A stretch of 64,000 bases of DNA from Sphingomonadaceae bacterium (GTDB taxonomy: Bacteria > Pseudomonadota > Alphaproteobacteria > Sphingomonadales > Sphingomonadaceae). The number at the start of each line of letters is the position of its first letter. Within the stretch, counting starts at the first letter, position 1. Both the position numbers and the translations under genes were made by a program. The notes below the pieces were generated by a model. It did no database searches. It was not told the origin of the DNA and saw only the letters and a program-made list of their open reading frames with translations. Shown here piece by piece: positions 1-8,694 of this stretch. The stretch lies in NCBI GenBank assembly GCA_947463325.1, contig CANHQT010000001.1:62001-126000 (forward strand). The letters run 5' to 3'.

Positions 1-1791
1 GCACAGCGGCTAGCCGACCTGCGTGCCGAAGTGGCGCGGCAGGGGATAGACGGCTTCATCATCCCGATCAGCGACGAGCATATGAGCGAATATGTCGGCG
101 CCTATGCGCAGCGGCTGCAATGGCTGACCGGATTCAACGGATCAGCAGGGACGGCAGCGGTGCTGACCGATCGTGCGGCGATTGCAGTTGATGGGCGCTA
201 CGAGATCCAGGTGCGCGATCAGGTACCGGGCGATCTGTACGACTATGTCGATATCCCGGGTGCAAGCCTGTCGGATTGGCTCACGGGCGCGGCGCATGAA
301 GGTGCTCGTATCGGCTACGACCCCTGGCTGCATGGGGAACCTTGGGTACAGGCGATGGCAAAGGCGCTGAAGCCTGCGGGTGCGCAGATGGTGCCGGTCA
401 CCGCCAATCCGGTCGATGCGGTTTGGGCCGACCAGCCTGCGCCGAGCGATGCGCCTGCCATTGTTCAGACGGACGCGCTCGCCGGCCGGACATCGGCGGA
501 AAAGCGGGCCGAGATCGCCGAATGGCTCAAATCCAAGAAGCTCGATGCAACGGTCGTCACGGCGCTCGATTCGATCGCCTGGCTGTTCAACATCCGGGGC
601 GCGGACGTCTCCCGCACGCCGGTCGTGCTCAGCTTTGCTCTGCTCCATGCCGATGGCACCGCCGACCTGTTCGTCGATGAAGCCAAGCTGACGGCAGAGG
701 TGCGCGCGCATCTCGGCAATGCCGTGCGTGTCCATCCGCGCGCTGCCTTTGCGACAAGCCTCGACCATATGGCGGGCAAGCGCGTGGCCGCCGACCCCGC
801 CTTCACCGTAGAGGCGATCATCGCCCGACTCGAAGCGGCGGGTGCCACTGTGGAGCGGATGCGCGACCCATGCATCCTCCCCAAGGCGGTAAAGAACCCG
901 GTCGAGGTCGCCGGCATGAAGGCCGCGCATGAGCGTGACGGTGCGGCGCTCAGCCGCTTCTTGCGCTGGGTCGAGGCCGAAGCGCCCAAAGGCCATGTCG
1001 ATGAGCTTTCTGCCGCTGCCCGGCTTGAAGCTTTCCGCCGCGAGGATGCGATGCTCGCCGACCTTTCGTTCGACACCATATCGGGTGCCGGGCCCAATGG
1101 CGCGCTGATGCACTATCGCGTCAGTCCCGAGACCAACCGCCCGCTGGAAACGGGTACCCTCTATCTCGTCGATTCAGGCGGCCAGTATCGTGACGGCACC
1201 ACTGACGTCACCCGCACAATCGCCGTCGGCACACCGACAGAGGAAATGTGCCGGCGCTTCACCCAAGTCCTGAAGGGTCACATCGCACTCGCCACCGCCG
1301 TCTTCCCTGCTGGAACCCGGGGGAGCCAGCTCGACACGCTGGCGCGCATGCATCTGTGGGCCGATGGCGTCGATTATGGCCATGGCACCGGCCATGGCGT
1401 CGGCCATTTCCTGTCAGTGCATGAAGGGCCGCAGCGCATAGCCAAGTCCGCCGGCGGGCAGGCGGGTACCGAGGAAGTGCTGCAGGCCGGCATGATCCTT
1501 TCCAACGAGCCAGGCTATTACAAGCCCGGCCATTACGGCATCCGCATCGAAAATCTGGTGCTGGTGGTCGAACGGGCGGTCGAGGGGGCCGAGCATGCCA
1601 TGCTCGGCTTCGAGACGATCACCTTCGCGCCGATTGATCGCGCGCTGATCGACCTCGAGCTTCTGACAGGGCCTGAACAGCGCTGGGTGGATAGCTATCA
1701 CGAGGCGGTGAAAGCCAAAGTCGGTCCGCTGCTCTCGGGCGAGGATCGCGTCTGGCTCGACGCCGCCTGCGCGCCGCTCGGCACCGCCTGA
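1..1791 (+). CDS. Xaa-Pro aminopeptidase (M24B), 5' end outside window
   Basis: Metallopeptidase that releases an N-terminal residue preceding proline. The frame is open from base 1 (AQRLADLRAEVARQG...), so the 31-base GTG of the ORF track is internal and the true start lies upstream. Two N-terminal creatinase-like domains precede the pita-bread catalytic domain. The five metal ligands are recognisable: the two Asp in VDSGGQYRDGTTD, His in GTGHGVGHFL, and Glu in SNEPGYY and RIENL. The size of about 600 residues fits the long aminopeptidase P class. The following thioesterase starts 1 base after the stop, suggesting co-transcription. Family assignment is firm; the physiological substrate is not known. 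Confidence 0.93.
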   Translation, partial: AQRLADLRAEVARQGIDGFIIPISDEHMSEYVGAYAQRLQWLTGFNGSAGTAAVLTDRAAIAVDGRYEIQVRDQVPGDLYDYVDIPGASLSDWLTGAAHEGARIGYDPWLHGEPWVQAMAKALKPAGAQMVPVTANPVDAVWADQPAPSDAPAIVQTDALAGRTSAEKRAEIAEWLKSKKLDATVVTALDSIAWLFNIRGADVSRTPVVLSFALLHADGTADLFVDEAKLTAEVRAHLGNAVRVHPRAAFATSLDHMAGKRVAADPAFTVEAIIARLEAAGATVERMRDPCILPKAVKNPVEVAGMKAAHERDGAALSRFLRWVEAEAPKGHVDELSAAARLEAFRREDAMLADLSFDTISGAGPNGALMHYRVSPETNRPLETGTLYLVDSGGQYRDGTTDVTRTIAVGTPTEEMCRRFTQVLKGHIALATAVFPAGTRGSQLDTLARMHLWADGVDYGHGTGHGVGHFLSVHEGPQRIAKSAGGQAGTEEVLQAGMILSNEPGYYKPGHYGIRIENLVLVVERAVEGAEHAMLGFETITFAPIDRALIDLELLTGPEQRWVDSYHEAVKAKVGPLLSGEDRVWLDAACAPLGTA

Positions 1792-1792
1792 C

Positions 1793-2266
1793 ATGAATCG
1801 CGATTGGTGGAAGGTGCCGCGCGAGCGGTTCGCGGTGCGGCATGACGTGCGCGTGCGTTATAATGAGATCGATGGCCAGGGCATCGTCTTCAACGGCAAC
1901 TATCTGATTTACGCTGACATCGGCGTGACAGAACTGTTCCGCGCGATGGGTGAAGGCCAGCCGGGTGCCTTTTTCGCGCAATATGGCACGGACATCGTCG
2001 TCGTGAATGCCGAGCTCGACTATCATGCCTCGGCCGAACTCGATGACATGATCACCATCGCCGCGCGGGTTGCACGCTTCGGCCGCACCAGCTTCACCAT
2101 CCACGTCGCTGTGTTCCGCGGAGACGAACGGATGACCGACATGGCGTTGACCTATGCCCATGTCGAGGCAGACCGCAGCCGTGCAACGCCCCTTCCCGCC
2201 ATGTTCATCGCCGACGTTCGCGATTTTCAGCCCGATCCGCCTGAACAGGCAGCGCCGCGCAACTGA
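1793..2266 (+). CDS. acyl-CoA thioesterase, hotdog fold (4HBT/YbgC-like)
   Basis: Predicted cytoplasmic thioester hydrolase of 157 residues. The N-terminal segment VRYNEIDGQGIVFNGNYL is the 4-hydroxybenzoyl-CoA thioesterase signature with the catalytic Asp in EIDGQG. Length and motif fit the YbgC/FadM group, which cleaves short or medium acyl-CoAs, but the substrate cannot be read from sequence. It follows the aminopeptidase almost without a gap, so translation is probably coupled. Confidence 0.85.
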   Translation: MNRDWWKVPRERFAVRHDVRVRYNEIDGQGIVFNGNYLIYADIGVTELFRAMGEGQPGAFFAQYGTDIVVVNAELDYHASAELDDMITIAARVARFGRTSFTIHVAVFRGDERMTDMALTYAHVEADRSRATPLPAMFIADVRDFQPDPPEQAAPRN

Positions 2267-2290
2267 CAACCCAGCCCTCTTCGCAAACGC

Positions 2291-2319
2291 AAAAAAAGGG
2301 CCGCCCGAAAGCGGCCCCT
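2291..2319 (-). terminator. intrinsic terminator (minus strand)
   Basis: A 7-bp perfect stem GGGCCGC/GCGGCCC with a 6-base loop is followed on the minus strand by seven U. It ends transcripts arriving from manB and would also be the 3' end of the candidate small RNA just upstream. The plus-strand side has no U tract, so it is not an obvious terminator for the thioesterase. Confidence 0.85.
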
Positions 2320-2357
2320 TGAGGAGGATTGGGAGAGAGTGCCTCGAAAGGCACTGC
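2291..2357 (-). ncRNA. candidate small RNA with anti-Shine-Dalgarno loop
   Basis: Reading the minus strand downstream of manB there is a 5' hairpin (AGTGCCT, loop TTCG, AGGCACT), then an unpaired pyrimidine segment CTCTCCCAATCCTCCTC, then a GC stem-loop and seven U. The CCTCCTC run is complementary to Shine-Dalgarno sequences. Hairpin, CCUCC single strand, terminator is the architecture of alphaproteobacterial sRNA families such as alpha-r14 and the CcsR RNAs. It may have its own promoter or be processed from the manB 3' UTR. This is an inference from structure; no expression evidence is available. Confidence 0.5.
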
Positions 2358-2358
2358 A

Positions 2359-2387
2359 TTTATGGGTGTCGGCAGCTCATGCTGCAA
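2359..2387 (-). promoter_or_regulatory. possible sigma70 promoter for the small RNA
   Basis: On the minus strand TTGCAG (2382-2387) and CATAAA (2359-2364) are separated by 17 bases just upstream of the 5' hairpin of the candidate sRNA. The boxes are imperfect and the distance to the hairpin is short, so this is tentative. Confidence 0.3.
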
Positions 2388-2426
2388 CTGCGAAGAATTC
2401 AAGCGTGATTGCATTTATTGCAACGA

Positions 2427-3812
2427 TCAATGTGCCGCTTGAGGCCCCCTGACCACGCCGCTCGCCGCGAGCTGCCCATCAATTTCCGCGACAAGCCGCG
2501 CGAGTCCGGCCTCGTCCCCAGCCTCCGCACGCGCGACCAGCACATCCTGCGTGTTCGATGCACGCAGCAACCACCAGCCGTCCGTGGTGGTTACGCGCGC
2601 GCCGTCGGTACGATCAACATTGGCGCCGGAAGCGGTTAGCCGGTCGAGCACTTCCTCGACCACCGCGAATTTGCGGCTCTCGTCGACCTGAAAGCGCATC
2701 TCGGGCGTATTGACCATCGGCGCCATAGCACCGCGCAGTTCGGTGATCGACTTGCCGAGCTTGCCGGCAGCTTCGATGAGCTGGACGGCGGCGTAAAGCG
2801 CATCATCAAAGCCGTACCAACGATGCTTGAAGAAGATATGGCCGCTCATCTCTCCTGCGAGAGGCGAGTCCACTTCCTTCATCTTCGCCTTGATCAGGCT
2901 GTGGCCGGTTTTCCACATCATCGGTTGGCCGCCCAATGCGGCTACACGCTCGAATAAGGCCTTGCTGGCCTTCACGTCGGCAATGATCGTGCCGCCGGGC
3001 ACATCCTTCAGCACCATTTCGGCATAGATCTGCAGCAGCTGGTCTCCCCAGATAACGCGACCTTCACCGTCAATCGCCCCGATCCGGTCCCCGTCCCCAT
3101 CGAAAGCGACGCCGAAGTCGAGCCGTCTCTCCGCGACGAGGCGACGTAGGTCAGCGAGGTTTTTCTCCTCCGTCGGATCAGGGTGGTGATTGGGGAAATG
3201 GCCGTCAACATCGGTGAACAGGGTGAAATGCTCGCCCGGCAGGCGCCGCGCCAGCGCCTCGACCACGGGGCCGGCTGCGCCGTTTCCAGCATCCCAGCCG
3301 ATCCTCAATGCAGGGCCCGAAAATCCTTCGAGCAACCGATCGACATAGGCATCGAACAGATCGTGCTGCCCGACCGTTCCTTCCCTTGTTTCCCAGTCAC
3401 CAGCGGCGGCCATGCGGCCCAAGGCCTGAATGTCGCCACCGAAAAACGGGGCACCCTGGCATACCATCTTGAAGCCATTGTAATCGGGGGGATTATGGCT
3501 GCCGGTTATCTCTATCCCGCCATCAGCCTCTAGATGATGGACCGCAAAATAGAGCATGGGGGTGGGTGACTGACCAATCACGGTCACGTCGCACCCGCTC
3601 GCCGCCAGGCCGGCAACGAGAGCTTCTGCGAGCATCGGCGAGGACAATCGGCCATCATAGCCAACGACAACGCGGCCACCGCCGCGACGACGGATTACCG
3701 TGCCAAAGCTGCGTCCGATCGCCTCCGCATCTGCGGCGTGCAAACTTTTCCCGACCACGCCGCGGATGTCATATTCGCGCAGCAGCGTCGCATCAAAATC
3801 ATGTCCAACCAT
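2427..3812 (-). CDS. manB: phosphomannomutase/phosphoglucomutase
   Basis: Interconverts hexose 1- and 6-phosphates (mannose and/or glucose), supplying nucleotide sugars for surface polysaccharide. The alpha-D-phosphohexomutase landmarks are present: REYDIRG near the N-terminus, the phosphoserine loop [14 protein letters not shown], the metal loop FDGDGDRIG and the sugar-specificity loop GEMSGHIF. The chosen ATG (MVGHDF) removes 13 residues from the ORF-track start because it has an AGAAGG ribosome site and leaves the usual family N-terminus. It lies 22 bases after mipZ in the same direction. The symbol follows AlgC/ManB-type enzymes; which sugar dominates is not clear. Confidence 0.92.
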   Translation of the reverse strand: MVGHDFDATLLREYDIRGVVGKSLHAADAEAIGRSFGTVIRRRGGGRVVVGYDGRLSSPMLAEALVAGLAASGCDVTVIGQSPTPMLYFAVHHLEADGGIEITGSHNPPDYNGFKMVCQGAPFFGGDIQALGRMAAAGDWETREGTVGQHDLFDAYVDRLLEGFSGPALRIGWDAGNGAAGPVVEALARRLPGEHFTLFTDVDGHFPNHHPDPTEEKNLADLRRLVAERRLDFGVAFDGDGDRIGAIDGEGRVIWGDQLLQIYAEMVLKDVPGGTIIADVKASKALFERVAALGGQPMMWKTGHSLIKAKMKEVDSPLAGEMSGHIFFKHRWYGFDDALYAAVQLIEAAGKLGKSITELRGAMAPMVNTPEMRFQVDESRKFAVVEEVLDRLTASGANVDRTDGARVTTTDGWWLLRASNTQDVLVARAEAGDEAGLARLVAEIDGQLAASGVVRGPQAAH

Positions 3813-3834
3813 AGCAACCCTTCTGGTCCGTGGG

Positions 3835-4644
3835 TCAAGAAACGGCAGCAAGCGCGGCGTTCACGCCGGTCCCCACCATTGGCAATGACAAACCCGCCAG
3901 CATCTCGCGCAATTCCTGCCGAGCGGCGATGTGGCTGGTACCGAGTTCACCAAGATGGCCCCGATCCAGCAAGGTCAGACCGGATGGAAACAGCTCTCGG
4001 AAAATGACACGCTCGGACAGGCCCGGCACGACGCGGAATCCGACACGGCGAGCAAGTTCGCCCATCGCCTGTCCCACGCGGCGCATGTTGCGCGCCTCCA
4101 TATGCTGGACGCGATTCCTGAGCACGACCCAGTCGATGGTTCCGCCATCAACCTGCGCGCGCGTCTTGCGCGCATTCCAAATGAGCTCGGCGTAAAAGCT
4201 GGGGCGAAGCACCTTAAAGCTTTCGGCATCGACATGGCCGATGAGGTCGAAATCAACGAAACTGTCGTTCATCGGCGTCACCAGCGTGTGCGCCATTGTC
4301 GCCATGTGACGGGCAAGCGGATCATCACGCCCCGGTGTGTCCACGACCAGAAAGTCGGCGCCGTCCATGAGGGTGGCAAGCTTTGCACCAAGCTGATCAA
4401 TCGGCGCCCCGCCGAAGACATCAAAGCGCGGGGTGGGCAGATTGACCCCGCGCCGGAGCGCCGTCTGCGTCCGGTTCTCAAGATAGCGGTAGAAAGTGCG
4501 CTGGCGATGATCGAGATCCAGCCCAGAAACACGCGCGCCAAGCGAAGCGAGCGCCACAGCGACATGCACGGCGCAGGTCGACTTACCGGTTCCGCCTTTT
4601 TCATTGGCGAACACAACAATGTGCGGGCTGGCGGAGCTGGTCAT
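3835..4644 (-). CDS. mipZ: cell-division positioning ATPase MipZ
   Basis: ParA-like P-loop ATPase that, in Caulobacter, binds ParB at the origin-proximal parS region, forms a bipolar gradient and inhibits FtsZ away from midcell. Visible features are the deviant Walker [11 protein letters not shown], the following [17 protein letters not shown] stretch that distinguishes MipZ from ParA, and [14 protein letters not shown]. About 270 residues is usual. Start choice is open between ATG 4644 (MTSS) and an upstream TTG at 4653 that sits closer to an AAGG site. manB follows in the same operon and panC is divergent. The partner parAB genes are also in this window. Confidence 0.93.
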   Translation of the reverse strand: MTSSASPHIVVFANEKGGTGKSTCAVHVAVALASLGARVSGLDLDHRQRTFYRYLENRTQTALRRGVNLPTPRFDVFGGAPIDQLGAKLATLMDGADFLVVDTPGRDDPLARHMATMAHTLVTPMNDSFVDFDLIGHVDAESFKVLRPSFYAELIWNARKTRAQVDGGTIDWVVLRNRVQHMEARNMRRVGQAMGELARRVGFRVVPGLSERVIFRELFPSGLTLLDRGHLGELGTSHIAARQELREMLAGLSLPMVGTGVNAALAAVS

Positions 4645-4739
4645 GATATGCAACGGGCCTTGACGAGACAGGAAGGGGCTGGCGCGACAAAACTATGCCG
4701 CGTTGCCACGCCCCGCTCCCTTAAGCGAGGACAGGGGCG

Positions 4740-5606
4740 TTGCAAACCATCCGTCAGCTACCAGCATTGCGCGCCGCAATCGCCGCGCTGAAACAGGATG
4801 GTGGGCGAGTTGCCTTCGTGCCGACAATGGGCGCGTTGCACGAAGGCCATCTGACACTGGTGCGCGAGGCACGCCGGCAAGCGGATCATGTCGTTGCATC
4901 GATCTTCGTAAACCCGACCCAATTCGGGCCCAATGAGGACCTCGACGCCTATCCTAGGCGTGAGGCGGAGGATGCCGCCCTGCTCGCTGGCGAAGGCGCA
5001 GCACTGCTGTGGGCCCCCGATGCAGCGACTATGTATCCCCAGGGGCACGCCACGAAAATCAGCGTCAGCGGCCTCGATTCCATGCTGTGCGGCGCGGCCC
5101 GGCCGGGCCATTTCGACGGGGTCGCGACTGTCGTTGCCAAACTGTTCAATCAGGTAAACCCGGACCTCGCCCTGTTCGGGGAGAAGGACTGGCAGCAGCT
5201 GGCAATAATCCGGCGGATGGCAACCGATTGCGATTTTGCACTGGAGATCGCAGGCGTGCCGACCGTGCGTGAGGCAGATGGTCTCGCCATGTCCTCGCGC
5301 AATGCCTATCTTTCCCCCGACCAGCGCAGGGCGGCGGCCGCATTGCCCCGTGCGCTCAATGCCGCATCCCTGGCTATCGCTGCAGGGGCGGATGTTCCGG
5401 ATACGCTGGGCCGCGCAAAGCAGATGCTGCTCTCTTCAGGGTTCGGTTCAATTGATTATCTCGACCTGCGAGACGGCTCGACACTTGCCGATTCGGCCAT
5501 ATGCCACCCTGACGCGCGCCTGTTCGTCGCAGCGCGGATCGGGACAACAAGGCTGATCGACAATATCGCCGTTGGCCAAGAAATCCCGGGAGCAGGGCAG
5601 GGTTAA
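4740..5606 (+). CDS. panC: pantothenate synthetase (pantoate--beta-alanine ligase)
   Basis: Condenses pantoate with beta-alanine at the expense of ATP, the last step of pantothenate (hence CoA) synthesis. Diagnostic motifs are FVPTMGALHEGHL (HxGH nucleotide site), IFVNPTQFGPNEDL, LFGEKDWQQL and MSSRNAYLS. At 288 residues it is full length. Translation starts at a TTG preceded by AGGGGCG, with no ATG in the right place. It is divergent from mipZ; the other pan genes are not nearby. Confidence 0.95.
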   Translation: MQTIRQLPALRAAIAALKQDGGRVAFVPTMGALHEGHLTLVREARRQADHVVASIFVNPTQFGPNEDLDAYPRREAEDAALLAGEGAALLWAPDAATMYPQGHATKISVSGLDSMLCGAARPGHFDGVATVVAKLFNQVNPDLALFGEKDWQQLAIIRRMATDCDFALEIAGVPTVREADGLAMSSRNAYLSPDQRRAAAALPRALNAASLAIAAGADVPDTLGRAKQMLLSSGFGSIDYLDLRDGSTLADSAICHPDARLFVAARIGTTRLIDNIAVGQEIPGAGQG

Positions 5607-5628
5607 CGTCGTTAACCATTTGTTGACC
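5603..5628 (+). promoter_or_regulatory. possible CtrA-type box
   Basis: GTTAACGTCGTTAACC followed by ATTTGTTGACC overlaps the panC stop and precedes the small Sel1-like gene. TTAA-N7-TTGA (5612-5626) resembles the CtrA half-site arrangement TTAA-N7-TTAA, and TTAACCAT is a typical half site. Identification is by pattern only. Confidence 0.3.
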
Positions 5629-5682
5629 GTGATTCGACAATCTCCGTTTCGGGGCAAATCTGCTCCGAATTGGGGTAATATC

Positions 5683-5994
5683 ATGGCTATCCGTCTTACT
5701 GCCGCGAACAACCTGTTCGATGTCAATCTTGCTGCCGCAGCGCGCGGTGATGCACAGGCCTATTTCGATCTTGGAATGGCCTTTTCCACTGGCACCGAAG
5801 GGGCTGAGGTCGACATGATCGAAGCACATAAATGGTTCAACCTCGCCGCCCTGGCGGGTGTTCGCGAAGGAAGCCAGCTGCGTACCGAGATTGCGGCCGA
5901 AATGAGCCGCGAGGAAATTGCGGAAGCGCAACGGGCCGCTCGGGCATGGATCCAATCATTGAGCGGCAATGAAGCGAGCCGCCGCGCTGCCTGA
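5683..5994 (+). CDS. small Sel1/TPR-like repeat protein
   Basis: A 103-residue, mostly helical soluble protein. The segment ARGDAQAYFDLGMAFSTG followed by IEAHKWFNLAALAG resembles one Sel1 (SEL1L) repeat, a protein-protein interaction motif of about 36 residues. ATG 5683 is preferred over the ORF-track start at 5572 because it has GGGGTAATATC upstream and the N-terminal extension of the longer frame overlaps panC and looks non-coding. No signal peptide. Function unknown; it has its own upstream region with TTAA motifs. Confidence 0.7.
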   Translation: MAIRLTAANNLFDVNLAAAARGDAQAYFDLGMAFSTGTEGAEVDMIEAHKWFNLAALAGVREGSQLRTEIAAEMSREEIAEAQRAARAWIQSLSGNEASRRAA

Positions 5995-6008
5995 GCAGGG
6001 CCCGCAAC

Positions 6009-7178
6009 CTAGGCCTGCTTGAAGGGCAGATGCCCCGCGAGCCAGCCAGCCTCCTGCTCCGCCGCTGCCCGTTCGCGTTCCAGAAAATCGCTGACCGCCG
6101 CGCGAAAACCGGGGTGGGGTATATAATGCGCCGACCAGGTCGGCACCGGTTCATAGCCACGCGCCAGCTTGTGACCACCCTGTGCCCCCGCCTCGACACG
6201 CGAAAGGCCGTGATCCAGGGCCCATTCAATGGCGCGATAATAGCAAAGCTCGAAATGGAGGTGCGGCACCTCTGCAAGGCAGCCCCAATAGCGGCCATAG
6301 AGCGCCTGTGAGCCAATCAAATTCAGGGCAGAAGCGAACGGCCGGCCACCGTTCCGGTCATACGCGACGAAGAGCAGCAGCCGGTCGCCCATGCGCTCCC
6401 CCATCAGATCAAATGCCGCACGGGTGAGATAGGGCTGACCCCATTTGCGCGCGCCTGTATCCTGATAACAGGCCCACATGAGGTCCCAATGGTGCGGACG
6501 GATCGCATCACCGGTCAGCGCCTCGATCTGGACAGCCGCATTGGCAGCCGCGCGTTCCTTGCGGATATCCTTCCGCTTGCGTGAGGCGAGTGCACCGAGG
6601 AAACCATCGAAATCGCCATAACCCCGGTCGAACCAGTGGAACTGGCTGTCGCGGCGAATCAGCCAGCCAGCCGCTTCGAACATCGCAACTTGATCGGGCG
6701 CCACAAAGGTAACGTGAGCAGATGAAAAGTCATTCTGCTGGACCATCGCTTCAAGTGCGGCAATCAGCGCGGGCGCCTGTTCAGCACGCCCCAGCAAACG
6801 CGGGCCAGGCACGGGAGTGAACGGCACCGCAACCTGCAGCTTGGGATAATAGGCACCGCCGGCACGGGTCCAGGCGTCGGCCCAGCTGTGGTCGAACACA
6901 TATTCGCCCTGGCTGTGGCTCTTCACATAGGCAGGCGCGGCGGCAAGGAGCGTCCCGCGGGCGTCTTCGACGAGCAACGGGGCGGATTGCCAGCCAGTGC
7001 CCGGTCCAACGCTCCCGGATTCTTCCAGCAGCGAGAGGAAGGCGTGGCTGACAAAGGGGTCATCACTGCCCGCGAGCACATCCCAGCATGCAGCATCGAT
7101 CGACGCCACACCGGATGCAACTCGTGCAAGAATCGCGGGATCCGCCTCTGCCATGCGTCTGATATGGGCGCATGGCAT
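6009..7178 (-). CDS. GNAT-fold protein of the DUF482/COG3146 family
   Basis: About 380-390 residues; the family is annotated as a GNAT-like N-acyltransferase or 'peptidogalycan biosynthesis' protein, with no firm biochemical role. Typical stretches are VFDHSWADAWTRAGGAYYPKLQ, SRKRKDIRKER, YGRYWGC and HFELCYYRAIEWA, then QGGHKLARGY. The fold is related to FemAB/GNAT aminoacyl transferases. The start is uncertain: ATG 7178 or ATG 7154 (MAEADP), neither with a clear ribosome site. It follows the RidA-like gene and probably belongs to the same leftward operon. Confidence 0.8.
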   Translation of the reverse strand: MPCAHIRRMAEADPAILARVASGVASIDAACWDVLAGSDDPFVSHAFLSLLEESGSVGPGTGWQSAPLLVEDARGTLLAAAPAYVKSHSQGEYVFDHSWADAWTRAGGAYYPKLQVAVPFTPVPGPRLLGRAEQAPALIAALEAMVQQNDFSSAHVTFVAPDQVAMFEAAGWLIRRDSQFHWFDRGYGDFDGFLGALASRKRKDIRKERAAANAAVQIEALTGDAIRPHHWDLMWACYQDTGARKWGQPYLTRAAFDLMGERMGDRLLLFVAYDRNGGRPFASALNLIGSQALYGRYWGCLAEVPHLHFELCYYRAIEWALDHGLSRVEAGAQGGHKLARGYEPVPTWSAHYIPHPGFRAAVSDFLERERAAAEQEAGWLAGHLPFKQA

Positions 7179-7195
7179 CGTCGTGGAAAGGCGGC

Positions 7196-7660
7196 CTAGT
7201 CGCGAACCTTGACGATGGCGTCGATTTCCACCGCCGCGCCACGCGGCAGGGCAGGAACGCCGACCGCACTGCGTGCATGGCGTCCGGCATCACCGAATGC
7301 GAGCTGCATCAGTTCCGATGCGCCATTGGCGACTTCGGGCTGGCGAGCGAAATTGGGGGTCGAGGTGACAAAAACACCGAGCTTCACCACCCGTTCAACT
7401 CGATCAAGGCTGCCGAGCGCCTTCTTCATTTGAGCGAGCAGCATGAGGCCGCACAGCTCGGCGGCGGCGCGACCCGCATCGACATCCATATCGTCCCCCA
7501 ACCGTCCCGAGACGACCGCGCCGTCACGGAAGGAGACTTGGCCGGAAATGTGGAGAAAGCCGCCCACCTCAACCGTTGGAACATAGGCCGCTATCGGCGC
7601 GAGCGCTTCGGGCAGCTGATGCCCGGCAGCGGCCAGGCGAGCGTCAACAGTTTCAGTCAT
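7196..7660 (-). CDS. RidA family (YjgF/UK114) protein
   Basis: Members such as RidA hydrolyse reactive enamine/imine intermediates released by PLP enzymes. The 154-residue protein shows the HISGQVSFRDG region and the C-terminal RSAVGVPALPRGAAVEID segment with the conserved arginine. It is the longer subgroup rather than the 125-residue archetype. Its ATG overlaps the stop of the upstream HAD gene (ATGA), so the two are translationally coupled. Exact substrate unknown. Confidence 0.88.
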   Translation of the reverse strand: MTETVDARLAAAGHQLPEALAPIAAYVPTVEVGGFLHISGQVSFRDGAVVSGRLGDDMDVDAGRAAAELCGLMLLAQMKKALGSLDRVERVVKLGVFVTSTPNFARQPEVANGASELMQLAFGDAGRHARSAVGVPALPRGAAVEIDAIVKVRD

Positions 7661-8304
7661 CAGACAATCTCCTCAATAGGTGCGGGCAGGCCAGCGCCGA
7701 GCCGCGACGCGAGCCAGGGCTCGGCTTCGGCCCAGCTATCAATCCGCGCATGGGCATGCCGGCCGGCGGGAATCTTGGGTGCAATGACCGGCTCACCCAC
7801 CATGTGCAGTCGCCAAACCTCGGGTGCGGCGGCAGCCACGGAAGAATGATGCTGCGGCAAATCATCAACAAATGCGGCGACTGGCGGCCCGAGCTCATCG
7901 AGCAACCGGCGCACCGGATCACCCTTGCCCCCGCGGCTGCCAATCACACGATAGGGCATGCCTACAGCTTCAAGCTGGCGGGTGCGGGCCTCTGCATGAT
8001 CGGGACCGACATTGGTGAGGATAACAATATCCGCAGTCTCTCCAAGCCGCGCCAGTGCGGCGGCGGCACCGGCAATCTCATACTGCCGGTGCATTTCGCG
8101 CGCGAAGAAACCGTCAAGCAGCGGCCAAACCTCTGCCGCTTCGAGCGGGGTACCACATGTCCGGCGTTTGAGCGCGTTGGCGAAGGTCGCATCCTCCAGC
8201 GCGAAGTCGATATCATGATCATCCGACAGCCAGGCACCGAACGGAACGACCATGTGCATCAGCACCTCGTCGCAATCGGTTATGAGCAAAGGGCGCGACA
8301 TCAT
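7660..8304 (-). CDS. HAD-superfamily hydrolase-like protein
   Basis: A 214-residue cytoplasmic protein. The N-terminal LLITDCDEVLMHM provides the DxD nucleophile motif, ILTNVGP the second HAD motif and FVDDLPQH a likely acidic motif IV, so a phosphatase or phosphohydrolase fold is expected. The substrate is unknown. It overlaps its neighbours on both sides (DUF3572 gene upstream, RidA gene downstream) by start-stop overlaps of a few bases, indicating one operon. Confidence 0.75.
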   Translation of the reverse strand: MMSRPLLITDCDEVLMHMVVPFGAWLSDDHDIDFALEDATFANALKRRTCGTPLEAAEVWPLLDGFFAREMHRQYEIAGAAAALARLGETADIVILTNVGPDHAEARTRQLEAVGMPYRVIGSRGGKGDPVRRLLDELGPPVAAFVDDLPQHHSSVAAAAPEVWRLHMVGEPVIAPKIPAGRHAHARIDSWAEAEPWLASRLGAGLPAPIEEIV

Positions 8305-8585
8305 TCTCCTCCCAAGCGGCGCACGGCATCAACGATGTCGAGCGGGGTACAATCGAGCGCACGGGCGCAAGCAATCAAATCGGGCTCGTGATCGGCAAGA
8401 AATTGCCCGGTCGCCACCAGAACCTCCGAATCAGTCGCGCGGGCGCGCAACTCGGCACCCTCAAGGCCGGTCACGGCAAGCAGCCGATTCGCCCGATCGT
8501 CATCGGCACAAATCCACGCCATCGCACCCAGCAACAAAGCAGTCGCGTCGTGGCGCGGAGCCGGAGCGGGACGAAAGGGATCCAT
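8301..8585 (-). CDS. DUF3572 family protein
   Basis: A 94-residue helical protein. Recognisable family sequence is ALLLGAMAWICADDDRANRLLAVTGL and ending ALDCTPLDIVDAVRRLGG. The ORF-track frame is longer (159 aa), but its extra N-terminus is compositionally odd and runs into divK; ATG 8585 (MDPFRP) is the likely start. DUF3572 genes in alphaproteobacteria often neighbour divK, as here in divergent orientation. Function unknown. Confidence 0.75.
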   Translation of the reverse strand: MDPFRPAPAPRHDATALLLGAMAWICADDDRANRLLAVTGLEGAELRARATDSEVLVATGQFLADHEPDLIACARALDCTPLDIVDAVRRLGGE

Positions 8586-8694
8586 TGCGGGGCGCTGCTG
8601 CCATTGCGATTGTCTGGGCATTGCCCTTGGCTTATGCCAACGCGCGCGGCAAGCGGGCATCGCGCCTCGAATTACGACGGGATGGCAGCAGGAC

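Noticed and set aside
142-1113. Long antisense ORFs opposite the aminopeptidase gene (323 and 210 aa)
   Set aside because: Arg/His-rich shadow translations typical of GC-rich antisense frames; no ribosome site or family resemblance.
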